Numbered from the stretch's first letter, positions 1-10,195 are shown. The stretch: DNA of 64,000 nucleotides from Sphingobacteriaceae bacterium GW460-11-11-14-LB5 (GCA_002151545.1 CP021237.1:4774001-4838000), one strand, 5' to 3'. The notes: generated from the sequence alone by a model not told the origin. Program-made: numbers and translations.

Positions 1-6
1 TTATTG

Positions 7-939
7 TTAGTTCCAATCATTATCTTTAATTTCTTGGTATACTTTGGAAACCCCTTCTTCCAATTTTATTTTTGCTTTCCAACCCAGCCCGTTAATTTTA
101 TCAACACTCATTAACTTCCTAGGAGTACCATCAGGTTTTGAAATGTCTGTCAAAATATTACCTTGAAAGCCTACCGTTTTTTTAACCAATTCGGCTAAAG
201 CTAAAATGGAGATATCTTCTCCAACACCAATATTAATTAAACCTGGTTCATCATATTTTTCCATTAGAAAAACACAAGCTTCAGCTAAATCATCAGCATG
301 CAAAAATTCTCTTTGAGGCGTTCCACTACCCCAAATAGTAACTGACTTTTCTGCATTTTTCTTAGCAATAATAAACTTGCGAAGCATGGCGGGCAATACA
401 TGCGAGTTATTTAAATCATAATTATCATTTGGTCCATATAGATTTGTTGGCATAACTGAAATAAAGTTACAGCCATACTGCTTACGATAAGCATCGCACA
501 TTTTAATGCCCGCAATTTTTGCTATTGCATATGGTTCATTGGTAGATTCTAATTCACCTGTTAACAAGTATTCCTCCTTTAGTGGTTGAGGTGCTAATTT
601 AGGGTAAATACAAGACGAGCCTAAAAACATCAGTTTTCTAACTTTATTTACATAAGCTTGGTGGATTACATTATTCTGGATCATCAAATTCTCATAAATA
701 AAATCAGCTCGATAAGTATTATTTGCAACTATTCCACCAACCTTAGCTGCTGCTAAAAAAACATAGTCAGGCTGCTCGTTTTGAAAAAAACTCGATACAG
801 CCAAGGTATCTCTCAAATCTAAGACGGAGGATGTTGCAGTTAATATATTGTCAAAACCGTTGCGTTCTAAATTTCGAAGTATTGCTGAACCGACCATTCC
901 TCTATGTCCAGCAATGTAAATTTTATCGTTCTTATTCAT
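7..939 (-). CDS. fcl: GDP-L-fucose synthase
   Basis: An NADPH-dependent epimerase/reductase of the SDR family that turns GDP-4-keto-6-deoxy-D-mannose into GDP-L-fucose in the cytoplasm. The 310 residues match the usual family length. The Rossmann loop GHRGMVGSA lies at residues 11-19, and the catalytic triad is visible as S108 (GSSCIYP), Y137 and K141 (YAIAK). It follows gmd by 57 bp on the same strand, so the two steps from GDP-mannose to GDP-fucose are adjacent at the distal end of the polysaccharide locus. No manB/manC genes lie in the window, so GDP-mannose must be made elsewhere. Confidence 0.95.
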   Translation of the reverse strand: MNKNDKIYIAGHRGMVGSAILRNLERNGFDNILTATSSVLDLRDTLAVSSFFQNEQPDYVFLAAAKVGGIVANNTYRADFIYENLMIQNNVIHQAYVNKVRKLMFLGSSCIYPKLAPQPLKEEYLLTGELESTNEPYAIAKIAGIKMCDAYRKQYGCNFISVMPTNLYGPNDNYDLNNSHVLPAMLRKFIIAKKNAEKSVTIWGSGTPQREFLHADDLAEACVFLMEKYDEPGLINIGVGEDISILALAELVKKTVGFQGNILTDISKPDGTPRKLMSVDKINGLGWKAKIKLEEGVSKVYQEIKDNDWN

Positions 940-996
940 TTTATATTGATGATGGCAGCCTACAAAGCCTCTTAATACATTATTTTGTTACTAATG

Positions 997-2109
997 TTAC
1001 TCAAATTGGTTTTTAACACTGTATCCTGCGGCCTTTAACATCAACTCTTTTTTGAAGTGGTCCACATCAGAAACCATCATTTCACTAACTAGAGCAGGTA
1101 AATCATATTTAGGTATCCAACCTAACTTAGTTTTCGATTTTGTTGGATCTCCAATTAATAAATCAACTTCTGTAGGCCTAAAATAGGCAGCATCAACAGA
1201 AACAACTTCTTTTCCAATTTCTAATTGGTAATCTGGATTAATACACGATACAACGTACGCTTTCTCATCAGCTCCTTTCCCCTTAAATTCAAGTTCAATT
1301 CCCACTTCTTTGAAAGACATCTTTACAAAATCTCTTACTGTTGTTGTAACCCCGGTTGCAATTACATAATCTTCTGGAGTATCTTGTTGCAGAATTAACC
1401 ACATTGCTTCAACATAATCCTTTGCGTGCCCCCAGTCACGTTGCGCATCCAAATTGCCTAAATATAGCTTATCCTGTAGCCCTAATGCAATTTTAGCAGT
1501 ACCTCTTGTAATCTTTCTGGTAACAAAAGTTTCTCCCCGTAAAGGGCTTTCGTGGTTAAATAAAATTCCATTACAGGCAAACATACCATATGCTTCGCGA
1601 TAGTTAACGGTAATCCAATAAGCATACATTTTTGCAACTGCATATGGAGATCTTGGATAAAATGGTGTGGTTTCGCTTTGAGGTACAGCTTGAACCAGAC
1701 CATATAATTCTGAGGTAGATGCTTGGTAGATTTTAGTTTTTTTCTCTAAACCAAGTATGCGTAATGCTTCTAACAACCTTAAAGTTCCTATCCCATCTGC
1801 ATTAGCTGTATATTCTGGTGTATCGAAACTTACTTTCACGTGGCTCATTGCACCTAAATTATAGATCTCGTCTGGTTGAACTTCTTGTACAATACGGATA
1901 AGGTTGGTAGAGTCGCTAAGATCTCCATAATGTAACTTAAACCTTACATTACTTTCATGTGGATCCTGATATAAATGATCTATACGATCTGTATTAAATA
2001 AAGAACTTCTTCTTTTTATACCATGTACTTCATATCCTTTTTTCAAAAGTAAATCGGCAAGATATGCTCCATCTTGACCTGTAATACCTGTTATTAGAGC
2101 TTTTTTCAT
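997..2109 (-). CDS. gmd: GDP-mannose 4,6-dehydratase
   Basis: Catalyses the NADP-dependent dehydration of GDP-D-mannose to GDP-4-keto-6-deoxy-D-mannose, the substrate of the next gene. The N-terminal motif [15 protein letters not shown] followed by HGIKRRSS is the hallmark of Gmd, and the active-site region shows STSELYG followed by YAVAK. A longer in-frame start exists at 2136. I chose 2109 because the protein then begins [12 protein letters not shown] as in the family, and the overlap with the upstream SDR gene becomes a 10-bp gap. About 370 residues, normal length. Confidence 0.95.
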   Translation of the reverse strand: MKKALITGITGQDGAYLADLLLKKGYEVHGIKRRSSLFNTDRIDHLYQDPHESNVRFKLHYGDLSDSTNLIRIVQEVQPDEIYNLGAMSHVKVSFDTPEYTANADGIGTLRLLEALRILGLEKKTKIYQASTSELYGLVQAVPQSETTPFYPRSPYAVAKMYAYWITVNYREAYGMFACNGILFNHESPLRGETFVTRKITRGTAKIALGLQDKLYLGNLDAQRDWGHAKDYVEAMWLILQQDTPEDYVIATGVTTTVRDFVKMSFKEVGIELEFKGKGADEKAYVVSCINPDYQLEIGKEVVSVDAAYFRPTEVDLLIGDPTKSKTKLGWIPKYDLPALVSEMMVSDVDHFKKELMLKAAGYSVKNQFE

Positions 2110-2119
2110 TTTATAAATA

Positions 2120-3034
2120 TTATTCATTAACATCAAATGAGGTTGCTGTTTTTACCAATCCTTCATCACTTTTAAGTGGTAAGTTATCTTTAATTACCTC
2201 TTTTATTTTTTTATTATTTACTATATAATTTTCTGTTAGTTTATTTAAACGTTCACTATTTAGGGGCATTTTAGTATAATCTCCAATTTTAGCCAAGAAT
2301 TTAACCAAATTTATATTAACTCTCCATAAAACGGCCTTTTTATCTAAAGCGCCTGCAAGTATTTCAACAACTTGATTGGTTGATAAAGCTTCATCATCAG
2401 CTACATTATATATACCTGAAGGCACATTTTTTTCTAGCAGGTTGCTAATTACAAAACAAAGATTATCAACTGAAAGGAATGATCGTTTATTTTTAAAAGC
2501 GGCTAAAGGATATGGGATTCCTCTTTTAACGAATTGAAACAATAGATTCAAATTACCTTTATTTCCTGGACCATGTATCATACAAGGCCTTAGGATATAA
2601 TAAGATTTTCCTGCTGGCAATTGTTGGTTCATTATATATTGTTCAGCCAGAAGTTTGGATTTGCCATAGTGTGTTTTTGGCGAAGGAATAGCATTTTCAG
2701 TTAGTTCTCCATCTACTATATCAGCAACAGCCTTTACTGAACTTATAAAAATAAATTTCTGAGCGTCAGACTTTATAAATGCATCATACAGTTTTTTTGT
2801 AAGCTCAAAATTTACTTCATAATATTCATTTGCGCCGCTCACATTCTTTAAATCATGTGCTTTACCAGCTAAATGAACAATTGCTTCTGTTCCATCTGGA
2901 AACTCGATATTAACGTTTTTCAAATATACACGATCCAATGATGTAATTTTGTAATTAACATGTTTTGTTAAGTAATTAGTCAAATTTTGACCTACAAAAC
3001 CAGATGATCCAGTCAATATTAAATTATGTATCAT
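2120..3034 (-). CDS. NAD-dependent epimerase/dehydratase (SDR)
   Basis: An extended SDR protein of 304 residues, probably a nucleotide-sugar 4-epimerase or 4-reductase. The N-terminal [11 protein letters not shown] loop binds NAD(P). The active-site Ser lies in SSVKAVAD and the Tyr/Lys pair in YGKSKLLAE. Members of this subgroup sit in O-antigen loci and act on UDP-HexNAc or 4-keto sugars, but the sequence alone does not fix the substrate. It lies between a WecG-type transferase gene and gmd on one strand with short gaps, so it is part of the same transcription unit. Confidence 0.75.
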   Translation of the reverse strand: MIHNLILTGSSGFVGQNLTNYLTKHVNYKITSLDRVYLKNVNIEFPDGTEAIVHLAGKAHDLKNVSGANEYYEVNFELTKKLYDAFIKSDAQKFIFISSVKAVADIVDGELTENAIPSPKTHYGKSKLLAEQYIMNQQLPAGKSYYILRPCMIHGPGNKGNLNLLFQFVKRGIPYPLAAFKNKRSFLSVDNLCFVISNLLEKNVPSGIYNVADDEALSTNQVVEILAGALDKKAVLWRVNINLVKFLAKIGDYTKMPLNSERLNKLTENYIVNNKKIKEVIKDNLPLKSDEGLVKTATSFDVNE

Positions 3035-3092
3035 GTTAAAAATTACTTAGATCTCATTTGGTGAGCTTGTGTTATTAAAGAAGTTATCCGAT

Positions 3093-3842
3093 TTATTTGT
3101 TTCTATTCCTAATTTTTCTTTTCTCTTGCCAGTAAAGCCTTGGTATTATTTTCAGATATGGCATTATTCTGGAAAGCTGTTTTTTCGGTTCACTAAAAAT
3201 CCGACTGATCCATATAAATTTAAGGGCTCCAACATTTGCATCAGGCAAAGCAATTTTTCCTATATAAAAATTAAATGCTGCTCCGATTGCAAACAATATT
3301 CCACTATTTAAATAAGGAATTAAATTTGCTATAAATAACTCCTGTTTAGGTGCACCTAGTGATACCCAAATAATTTCAGGCTTTAATATGTTAATTTTTT
3401 CTGCAATTTCGGCATAGTTGAAATCTTCAACTTTTTCAAATGGTAATGGCATTACATCTAAATGCGAATTGTCTACACCGTTTTTCTGGAGCGTAGCTTT
3501 TATTTGATTGGAAGTTTCTTCATCACTACCTAATAAAAGTTGTTTGTATTTTTTCTCTATATAATAAGCAAAAATTTCGGGGCCATTTAATGCTCTTAAT
3601 CTCTGTTTATGCACCATGCCCGCCAGCATAGCAATTGAACTTCCGTCACAGGTATTAATTAATGCTCCATTTAACACATTCCTAAATTGCTCATCTTTTT
3701 GAGCAATTGTAAGCACATTTGCATCTACCACACACACATACCCTTTTTGCGAATTTGTTATTGCTTCTTCAATGGTACTTTTCAGTAAATGATGATCAAA
3801 CTCAAGGAAAACATTGAAATATTTTTGCATTTTATATGCCAT
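3093..3842 (-). CDS. WecG/TagA/CpsF family glycosyltransferase
   Basis: A 249-residue cytoplasmic glycosyltransferase of the GT26 type. Family features seen are the DANVLTIAQKDEQFR stretch near residues 40-54 (the conserved D/N and distal R), CDGSSIAM, and the C-terminal WVSLGAPKQE motif. Known members add N-acetylmannosamine-type sugars (ManNAc, ManNAcA) to lipid-linked GlcNAc. Because this locus builds a mannuronic-acid-type nucleotide sugar, it is a fair candidate for transferring it, although that link is inference. It is flanked by two SDR genes on the same strand. Confidence 0.82.
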   Translation of the reverse strand: MAYKMQKYFNVFLEFDHHLLKSTIEEAITNSQKGYVCVVDANVLTIAQKDEQFRNVLNGALINTCDGSSIAMLAGMVHKQRLRALNGPEIFAYYIEKKYKQLLLGSDEETSNQIKATLQKNGVDNSHLDVMPLPFEKVEDFNYAEIAEKINILKPEIIWVSLGAPKQELFIANLIPYLNSGILFAIGAAFNFYIGKIALPDANVGALKFIWISRIFSEPKKQLSRIMPYLKIIPRLYWQEKRKIRNRNK

Positions 3843-3857
3843 TCTAAATCCAATTAA

Positions 3858-4862
3858 CTATTTATTGCTCCAATAAGGAAAGAAAGGTTTACCCTCGGTT
3901 TTGATCCAGCTAATAGTTTCTTTAACATTTTCATCCAAATTAGGATTAGATAAACCAAAGTTATCGATTGTTTTCTGCATTGGAGTTGGATAGTTATCAA
4001 TCATATTGTTAAATCTCTCAGAATGTAAAGGGAACGGAATTCCTATTTTTTTAAGAATATCTCCACCATAAGAAACTAATTGCAGTAAAAATTTTGGGAA
4101 AGTCCTTAATTTTTTATTGGTCAGTTCCTGACTAAATGCACTTATCCACTGGACCGAGTTCATTGGATTATCTCCTACATAATATACCTGTTTATCAACA
4201 AGTTCTATTGGAGAAATTATAATCCCATAAATCTGATGTACAACATTTTTCACATACGCATACGATTTAACAGGATCCACGCCTTTTGGATGAAAATATA
4301 AACCTTTATCTATAATTTTAAAAAATTCGTTTGGATAGCGCATATTCCAAGGCCCCCATACATTGGTAGGTCTTATTATGGTCCAAGCACACTGCATAGA
4401 TGAGTTAGCGGTTGCCTCTTCACTGATTTTTTTACTAACACCGTATGCAGTATGGGGCTTAAAATCTTTATCGTTTGAAGGCAATGGTAACTCGTTCGAC
4501 TTGTAAACATACTGGGTTGAAGTAATCACGACGTGCTTAATTGACTCGCAGCTCTCAATTACTTTAATCAAATTTGCCGTTCCCTCTGTATTTTCATAAT
4601 AATCTTCCAATTTATCACTTGCAGTATCAGTTCTGGCTGCAAGGTGCACCACATGAGTCGGTTTAAATTCATTAAAAATTTTAGCCAGTTTATCTTCATC
4701 CATGATATTGCCCTCTACCCAAAATTTATTATGTATTGAGTTTAGGGGTTTTTGTTTATCAAGGTTTATAAAATTATCTATTTCATTACTCAACAACAAG
4801 TCAATAAAATTTGATCCAATAAATCCTGAGCCACCGGTTATTAATAATTTTATATTCTTCAT
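3858..4862 (-). CDS. NAD-dependent epimerase/dehydratase (SDR)
   Basis: An extended SDR protein of 334 residues. The N-terminal TGGSGFIGSNF dinucleotide loop, the TSTQYVY serine region and the Tyr/Lys pair YGVSKK are all present, so it should be catalytically competent. It is likely to act on a nucleotide sugar during repeat-unit synthesis, as epimerase or 4-keto reductase; the substrate is not identifiable. The start overlaps the stop of the upstream glycosyltransferase gene by 4 bp, which implies translational coupling. It is distinct in sequence from the second SDR at 2120-3034. Confidence 0.75.
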   Translation of the reverse strand: MKNIKLLITGGSGFIGSNFIDLLLSNEIDNFINLDKQKPLNSIHNKFWVEGNIMDEDKLAKIFNEFKPTHVVHLAARTDTASDKLEDYYENTEGTANLIKVIESCESIKHVVITSTQYVYKSNELPLPSNDKDFKPHTAYGVSKKISEEATANSSMQCAWTIIRPTNVWGPWNMRYPNEFFKIIDKGLYFHPKGVDPVKSYAYVKNVVHQIYGIIISPIELVDKQVYYVGDNPMNSVQWISAFSQELTNKKLRTFPKFLLQLVSYGGDILKKIGIPFPLHSERFNNMIDNYPTPMQKTIDNFGLSNPNLDENVKETISWIKTEGKPFFPYWSNK

Positions 4863-5971
4863 ATTTCACCAAAAACGTTATCCATATTTTTTAAAAATGT
4901 ATTTATCGAGTAATTATCGACATATTTTGCCCTGCCATTATCGCCTAATGTTTTACGCAACTCTTTGTCATTAATGAGTAGTTCCAATTTAGCGGCAAGA
5001 TCACTTGCATTATTTGGTTCAACCAGGATTCCATTAACTTTATCATCTACTACATATGGAATTCCATTCCATCTGGTAGCAATAATTGGCACCTTAAATT
5101 GCATTGATTCTACCAGCACAATTCCAAATGTTTCAGAAGGAACTCTCGTTGGAAAGCAAAAAATATCCGCTTCTCCAAAAACCTTCCATTTTTCTGCCTC
5201 TATTTTTGTACCTAAAAAAAATACATCGCTTGTTAAATTATACTTTTCAATAAGCTGTTCTATCTGAACCTTAAATTCTGCTGAGATAAAAATCCCCACA
5301 AGTTGAAGACAAAATGGAATGCTTTTTTCCTTCAGTATCCTAACTGCCTCTATAAGCTCAAGCATTCCTCTTTCTTCATACATTGCCCCAACATAGAGTA
5401 AGTTTGGTATTTCGTTTTTTACCGATCCAAACTTGGCGTGATATGATGGGTACTCATCTTCAATACCATTAGGTACTACAAACAACTTTTTAGCTTTTAA
5501 AACCACTTCATCTCCATGACTGTAGTTCGTAAGTGTGATTAAAATATCAGGTTTGAAAAATGCAATTCTATAAAAGAATTTTGCCACTGGATTCAAGTTG
5601 GCATAAAGCCTAGAAGAGCCACCTGCATGAGTATGAAGTATTGTTTTTTTAAAGATAAACCGGATAGGCGCAAGCAATAACATATCTCTATACATCCCGA
5701 GCTTATTTGGCCCAGCCGGACCATAATACAGGATATTTGCATTATAATAGAAACGGTAAACCCAAGTTAATATAATTGCTTTGAATAAGCCCCAAAACTT
5801 ATATAACTTGAAACTTCCCATATCATCAAAATCTCTTGAAAATTCAAGCCTTACATGAAATAGTTCTGCATTTTTATATTCTCCATCCAAAAGTGTTTGA
5901 AGCATTAAAGCTTGTCCACCATAAGGAGGAGGGGTCTGTCCTAAAACCAAGATCCTTTTCTTTCTTAACAT
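4859..5971 (-). CDS. Glycosyltransferase family 4 (GT-B fold)
   Basis: A 370-residue retaining glycosyltransferase with two Rossmann-like halves. The N-terminal acceptor domain carries QTPPPYGGQ with the glycine-rich loop. The C-terminal donor domain has VPNGIE near residue 167 and the E-x7-E motif at E280 and E288 (ETFGIVLVE). It probably extends the lipid-linked repeat unit at the inner face of the cytoplasmic membrane. It overlaps the polymerase-like gene by 7 bp upstream and the SDR gene by 4 bp downstream. Donor and acceptor are unknown. Confidence 0.87.
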   Translation of the reverse strand: MLRKKRILVLGQTPPPYGGQALMLQTLLDGEYKNAELFHVRLEFSRDFDDMGSFKLYKFWGLFKAIILTWVYRFYYNANILYYGPAGPNKLGMYRDMLLLAPIRFIFKKTILHTHAGGSSRLYANLNPVAKFFYRIAFFKPDILITLTNYSHGDEVVLKAKKLFVVPNGIEDEYPSYHAKFGSVKNEIPNLLYVGAMYEERGMLELIEAVRILKEKSIPFCLQLVGIFISAEFKVQIEQLIEKYNLTSDVFFLGTKIEAEKWKVFGEADIFCFPTRVPSETFGIVLVESMQFKVPIIATRWNGIPYVVDDKVNGILVEPNNASDLAAKLELLINDKELRKTLGDNGRAKYVDNYSINTFLKNMDNVFGEI

Positions 5972-7077
5972 ATATTATTACTTAAATGATTGTTGGCTGG
6001 CGTGAGGCTTGTCTGTAATTGCGATTTTGTACTTATAAGCGAATCACTATAGGAATAAATGGCAAAGAAAAACAGAAACATTAAGTAATAACTAAAAACC
6101 ATATCTGCATAAAATCCGTAGCCTAGAAAAATTGCGAAAAAATAATAGTTCTTCTTATTAACTTTTGGTCTTAAAAAAAAGAACAAAAAATATAGCCCCC
6201 CGAAAACTCCAAAGTGGGCGGTAAGCATAAAGTAGAAATTATCAAAAGTAGGCTCAAGCCCCATACTCTTTATATCTACCCCGGTAAATAAGTAAGAAGC
6301 CGAGCTCGTTTCGAGTACTCTATTAAGAAGTTCTACCCTACCATTAAACGTACCGTATGCCAACATCCTGGTTGTCTCTTCCTGAGAATTAAATATTATA
6401 GGGAAGACAAACACCAAACACAGAAAAATTGTGAGAGAAGCTAAAAAGGCAAGAAATAAATACCAAGAACTGTACCTTTTAACAAAAAAGGTAAAGAAAT
6501 AAGCAATTAAAGTTGAAATAAACACCCCCCTTGAACCCGCAATATATAACATTATAACAGCAAATATTATATACCATCGTTTCTTTTCTATGGTAAAATA
6601 ATATAAAAAAATAGCAATAAAAAGCGTAAATTCAGGCATGCTGGCAAAGGTTGAAAAGGGCCTAACATCACCTCCGCCAATAAATTCTCTTTCATCAGCA
6701 AAACTTAAACCAGATTGAATCCAATTGATTTCTACAGGGGAATAGCCAAATATCTTCTGTGAAATTCCGTACAAGCAAACTACAATAAAAAAAGGGATAG
6801 ATTTATTAACAAGTTCGTCAAAATTCGCTCTCTTAAACATTGGAATGGCCAGAAGCAACAAAAAATACATTATAAAATTTCCGTATGAATTAATATTTCC
6901 GGTAAAAAAAAGTATTATGGAAATAATCAGCACAAATAAAATAGAGTTTTTTGATATACGAGGTGTTAAAACTGTTAATAATGGAATAAAAACAATTGTA
7001 TTGTATATGCCTGCATTGAAAGCAAAAAATCTCTTGATAAATGAAAAAACATTAACTAAAATAAATCTGAAAAACAT
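5965..7077 (-). CDS. O-antigen polymerase-like membrane protein (Wzy type)
   Basis: A polytopic membrane protein of 370 residues with about ten hydrophobic segments and a larger hydrophilic loop in the second half (around NSQEETTRMLAYGTFNGR). This layout is typical of Wzy polymerases, which join lipid-linked repeat units on the periplasmic side and are very poorly conserved in sequence. It is the only such protein in the locus, which also has a flippase and a Wzc homologue as a Wzy-dependent pathway requires. The call rests on topology and context. Confidence 0.7.
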   Translation of the reverse strand: MFFRFILVNVFSFIKRFFAFNAGIYNTIVFIPLLTVLTPRISKNSILFVLIISIILFFTGNINSYGNFIMYFLLLLAIPMFKRANFDELVNKSIPFFIVVCLYGISQKIFGYSPVEINWIQSGLSFADEREFIGGGDVRPFSTFASMPEFTLFIAIFLYYFTIEKKRWYIIFAVIMLYIAGSRGVFISTLIAYFFTFFVKRYSSWYLFLAFLASLTIFLCLVFVFPIIFNSQEETTRMLAYGTFNGRVELLNRVLETSSASYLFTGVDIKSMGLEPTFDNFYFMLTAHFGVFGGLYFLFFFLRPKVNKKNYYFFAIFLGYGFYADMVFSYYLMFLFFFAIYSYSDSLISTKSQLQTSLTPANNHLSNNIC

Positions 7078-7118
7078 TTTTTATTATTGGTTAAGGTTTT
7101 AAACAATTTATTGAGGCA

Positions 7119-7126
7119 CAAAAGTA
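7119..7126 (-). promoter_or_regulatory. Putative internal promoter (-7 box) before the wzy-like gene
   Basis: On the minus strand this reads TACTTTTG, a perfect match to the Bacteroidota -7 consensus TAnnTTTG. It lies in a 159-bp gap, unusually long for this operon, about 40 nt before the start codon at 7077. No good -33 box is visible, so it may be weak. If real it allows the last seven genes of the locus to be expressed separately. Confidence 0.45.
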
Positions 7127-7236
7127 AGGTTTTCGTTTTAATAATTCCATGCGAAATGAAAACTAGTATTGATACAAAAAATTGTAAGTTTAGCGTACAA
7201 ATTCTGTTACCAAAAAAAGGTTTATGTAATCAATTA

Positions 7237-7833
7237 CTAAATACTCCTTATTAATTTCGCCGGATTACCAGCATATATGCTTTTATTTTCAACGGCTTTC
7301 ACCACTACGCTACCTGCTCCAATTACACATCTTGTTCCGATATTAGCTGTTATCACAGCATTACTCCCAATCCAAACATCAGAACCAATCGTTATTGTTG
7401 ATCTGCCAGCTGCCTTTTGGGCACTAATTGTTTGATTGGGATCGTCGAATGCATGTTGACTTGTTCCACTGATAAAATTTACGAAGCCACCAATTATAAC
7501 ATCGTCTCCCATATTCACCTCACCAATAGCATTATATAATCCGATCAATACACGGTTTCCAATTCTAGCTGTTGGATATTGACAAAAACTCCCATACTTA
7601 AAAACTACATCGGTACCTAAATGGGCTAGAGTGGCCTTATAATAGAAATATCTTAATTTTTGCCCAAATAAAAACGGAAACTTTGACACTACTATAGATA
7701 CTTCTGTATAGGCTCCCGCATAGATAGCCAATTTACCAAAAATTATAAAAAGCAATGAAAAAGGTAGCGCCATCAGCGAAATAACTCCGAAATATGTGTT
7801 TTTAAGAATTTTAAAAATAACATTCATAGTCAA
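7237..7833 (-). CDS. Left-handed beta-helix acyltransferase
   Basis: A 198-residue hexapeptide-repeat acyltransferase (CysE/LacA/NodL superfamily). Residues 1-40 form a hydrophobic N-terminal stretch likely to be membrane-associated. The rest shows the isoleucine-rich hexapeptide coils and a protruding loop with the conserved SQHAFDD histidine, ending in the family signature YAGNPAK. It probably O- or N-acetylates a sugar of the repeat unit. It lies 14 bp after a glycosyltransferase gene on the same strand. Acyl donor and acceptor cannot be told from sequence. Confidence 0.82.
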   Translation of the reverse strand: MTMNVIFKILKNTYFGVISLMALPFSLLFIIFGKLAIYAGAYTEVSIVVSKFPFLFGQKLRYFYYKATLAHLGTDVVFKYGSFCQYPTARIGNRVLIGLYNAIGEVNMGDDVIIGGFVNFISGTSQHAFDDPNQTISAQKAAGRSTITIGSDVWIGSNAVITANIGTRCVIGAGSVVVKAVENKSIYAGNPAKLIRSI

Positions 7834-7847
7834 ATATTAAATCCTAA

Positions 7848-9062
7848 TTATTTTTCATTGATTACCTCTTCAAATACTGAGGTCAACCTGCCTGCTAGGC
7901 TAGTTCTAAGATATTTTGAGATATTTAATCTTTCTATTGGGACGTTATCCTGATGTCTTTTATAAATTTCTAAAATAACATCAGCAATCTTTTCCGGATC
8001 CTCATTCTCGGTTAGGATTATTTCTTCAATTCCATTAACAACATCCGCTATCCCTCCTTTTTTAGCAGCTAAAGCTAAAATTGGCCTTTTGCAGCCTAGG
8101 TAATCGAAAATTTTCCCAGTCTGCTCTGTCTCCTGACCACTACCAATAAGAATTAATGCATTAGAGCCCTTCATGTAAGAAACGGTATCATAATAAGAAA
8201 GATATCCTACCGAAACAAAATGATCGGAAAGTTCAAGATCGGCTACAATTTTGTTAATTTCAGGATTAATCTCGCCAACGTAATTGAATATAATATCAAT
8301 ACCCTTTTGCTTTAGTATTTTTATTGCCTTTAGAAAATAGGTTGGGTTGCGGAAAGATTTACCACTTAGAAATTTGCCAGCGTAGGTAATTGTAAATTTG
8401 CTAAATGGTTTTGCAGGGATCGGGTCATAATCATCAGGATCATAACCATTCGGAATAACAATAAAGTCTGTAGCTGGCCTATTTGGATAGGCTTCGCGAT
8501 ATTGTTGCGCCATTTTTTCTGAAACGACAATTACACGCGATGCCTTATTGAGCACTATTGGCTCCAGAAAATTATTTAGTGGTCCAAATATCTTACCCTT
8601 TAAACCTTTCAGTGGATTATCGACTACTGCCAATTTCCAGGGATCGCGTAAATCTATCACATACTTTATACCATACCGTGATTTAGCAAAAGGCGCTACA
8701 AGTAATGGAAAAAATGGATCACCAGTAGCAAAAAGCAAATCAGGCTTCTCTTTTTTTATGATCGATCCAATCGTTGTAAACAATGGTTTTAACCATCTGG
8801 TTGGTAATCCTTTCCGCAAGCCTTTTAAAAAAATAGGTTCAGTAGAAATCCCTGTTCTGTATATTATTAAGTCGTTAGGAACATCTTTTAATAAGCTCGT
8901 ATCAATTAAGAAATTGCTTTCTTTATAACATTCTTCTTTTACAGTTACCACTACAGGTTTCCAATTAAAATTCGGAATGTATTTTACAAATTTAGTTATA
9001 CGAAAAGTACTTATTCCACCAGCAGGAGGGAAATAAGTAGCAAGCATTATCACTTTTTTCAT
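7848..9062 (-). CDS. Glycosyltransferase family 4 (GT-B fold)
   Basis: A 404-residue GT-B glycosyltransferase resembling the WbuB-like subgroup. The N-terminus has the glycine-rich acceptor loop TYFPPAGGISTFRITK. The donor half carries VIPNGYDPDDYD followed by ITYAGKFLSGKS, and later GKIFDYLGCKRPILAL, where the usual E-x7-E motif is degenerate, as in this subgroup. It probably adds one sugar to the undecaprenyl-linked repeat. It starts 5 bp downstream of the WbpG-type gene stop, so it is co-transcribed with the acetamidino sugar genes. Confidence 0.85.
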   Translation of the reverse strand: MKKVIMLATYFPPAGGISTFRITKFVKYIPNFNWKPVVVTVKEECYKESNFLIDTSLLKDVPNDLIIYRTGISTEPIFLKGLRKGLPTRWLKPLFTTIGSIIKKEKPDLLFATGDPFFPLLVAPFAKSRYGIKYVIDLRDPWKLAVVDNPLKGLKGKIFGPLNNFLEPIVLNKASRVIVVSEKMAQQYREAYPNRPATDFIVIPNGYDPDDYDPIPAKPFSKFTITYAGKFLSGKSFRNPTYFLKAIKILKQKGIDIIFNYVGEINPEINKIVADLELSDHFVSVGYLSYYDTVSYMKGSNALILIGSGQETEQTGKIFDYLGCKRPILALAAKKGGIADVVNGIEEIILTENEDPEKIADVILEIYKRHQDNVPIERLNISKYLRTSLAGRLTSVFEEVINEK

Positions 9063-9067
9063 ATCAA

Positions 9068-10192
9068 CTATCCCCTATGTTTTACTGCCCTGTACAACTT
9101 TCTGAGCACTCTGTAAAGTAAAGTTCTGTATACTCTACCATAAGGAGCGTAATCCCAATATGATTTTCTTGGTGCATTTAAAATGCTGTCTAACTGCTCC
9201 TGAGTAAGATCGAATTTTTTCAAAACATAAGCAGTATCTTCCTTTTGCAGGTCTTCAGGATAGGTAGATTTTTTAAGCTCTTCTAATGCTGAATCTCTTG
9301 AAATTTCTCCGGCACAAATAAGACTTGAAAGATGGGATCGTCTTTTATCATAACCAAATTTTGTAGGTAACCAATATCCCTGAAACCAACGGGTATAAAT
9401 AGATTCGTAGTGCTTACCTCCATAATAACGCCATCCAATCTCTTTTTCTAAAATAGGCATCGCATCTTTCTTAGAAAAATCTATATAATCCAGAATGTTA
9501 ATAAATTTTTTACTATAAGGTGGAAACAGAAAATTAGCCAGATTTAAGTGTGGGAATGTTTTCAACTTCACTTTCCCAAATTTCTTATGGATATTTTTTA
9601 TATATCCCCAGTCGAAATGCCCCTGAGACCATTCTGCAGGTAGATGCGTTTCTGTTTTAACATTATATCCTGTTAAAATATTATCCACATTTATCATTTT
9701 CGCTGTTCTAAGCATCGAAACCACAATAGCGTGATCACTTGGAATTTCGGAATCGGGAGTTGAGGCTTTTAAGAAAGCCAATTGCAGATCTCTAAATTCA
9801 TTCCAATCTAAAACAATAGTATGTAAATCAATTTCTAATTTACGGCATATATTTTCTACATTTTTAATTGCTAATTCCGAATCCCAGCCATTATCGAGGT
9901 GTACAGCTAAAGGCCTTAAGCCAAGCTGTTTTACCTTATAGGCAACGTAAGTACTATCTACACCACCACTAACACCTATTACGCAGTCGTAATCATTATT
10001 CTTATTTTTATCTTTTATTCTATCTACAATTTCCTTAAGTTTTTTTTCACCTTCTTCACCAGAAAAAACTTTTCGCTTTATCTGCAAATCGTGGGTATGG
10101 CAATGATTACATACTCCTTGTTCATCAAATACAATATCCGGATCTGATGTATCCATTACACACTTCGTACATATTTCGTATGGTCTTGTCAT
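9068..10192 (-). CDS. wbpG: N-acetyl sugar amidotransferase, WbpG/PseA type
   Basis: Converts an acetamido group of a nucleotide sugar to an acetamidino group, using ammonia delivered by the HisH2/HisF2 pair. The 374 residues show two N-terminal CxxC pairs (C8/C11 and C28/C31) likely to bind zinc, and an ATP pyrophosphatase PP-loop SGGVDS at 75-80. In Pseudomonas aeruginosa O5 this enzyme acts on UDP-ManNAc3NAcA. The neighbouring hisF2, hisH2 and wbpI-type genes give the same context here. The gap to hisF2 is 3 bp, so coupling is likely. Confidence 0.9.
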   Translation of the reverse strand: MTRPYEICTKCVMDTSDPDIVFDEQGVCNHCHTHDLQIKRKVFSGEEGEKKLKEIVDRIKDKNKNNDYDCVIGVSGGVDSTYVAYKVKQLGLRPLAVHLDNGWDSELAIKNVENICRKLEIDLHTIVLDWNEFRDLQLAFLKASTPDSEIPSDHAIVVSMLRTAKMINVDNILTGYNVKTETHLPAEWSQGHFDWGYIKNIHKKFGKVKLKTFPHLNLANFLFPPYSKKFINILDYIDFSKKDAMPILEKEIGWRYYGGKHYESIYTRWFQGYWLPTKFGYDKRRSHLSSLICAGEISRDSALEELKKSTYPEDLQKEDTAYVLKKFDLTQEQLDSILNAPRKSYWDYAPYGRVYRTLLYRVLRKLYRAVKHRG

Positions 10193-10195
10193 AAT

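Noticed and set aside
997-2136. Gmd starting at 2136 with nine extra residues
   Set aside because: The extra residues are not in the family start, and the longer form would overlap the upstream gene by 17 bp. The start at 2109 is better supported.
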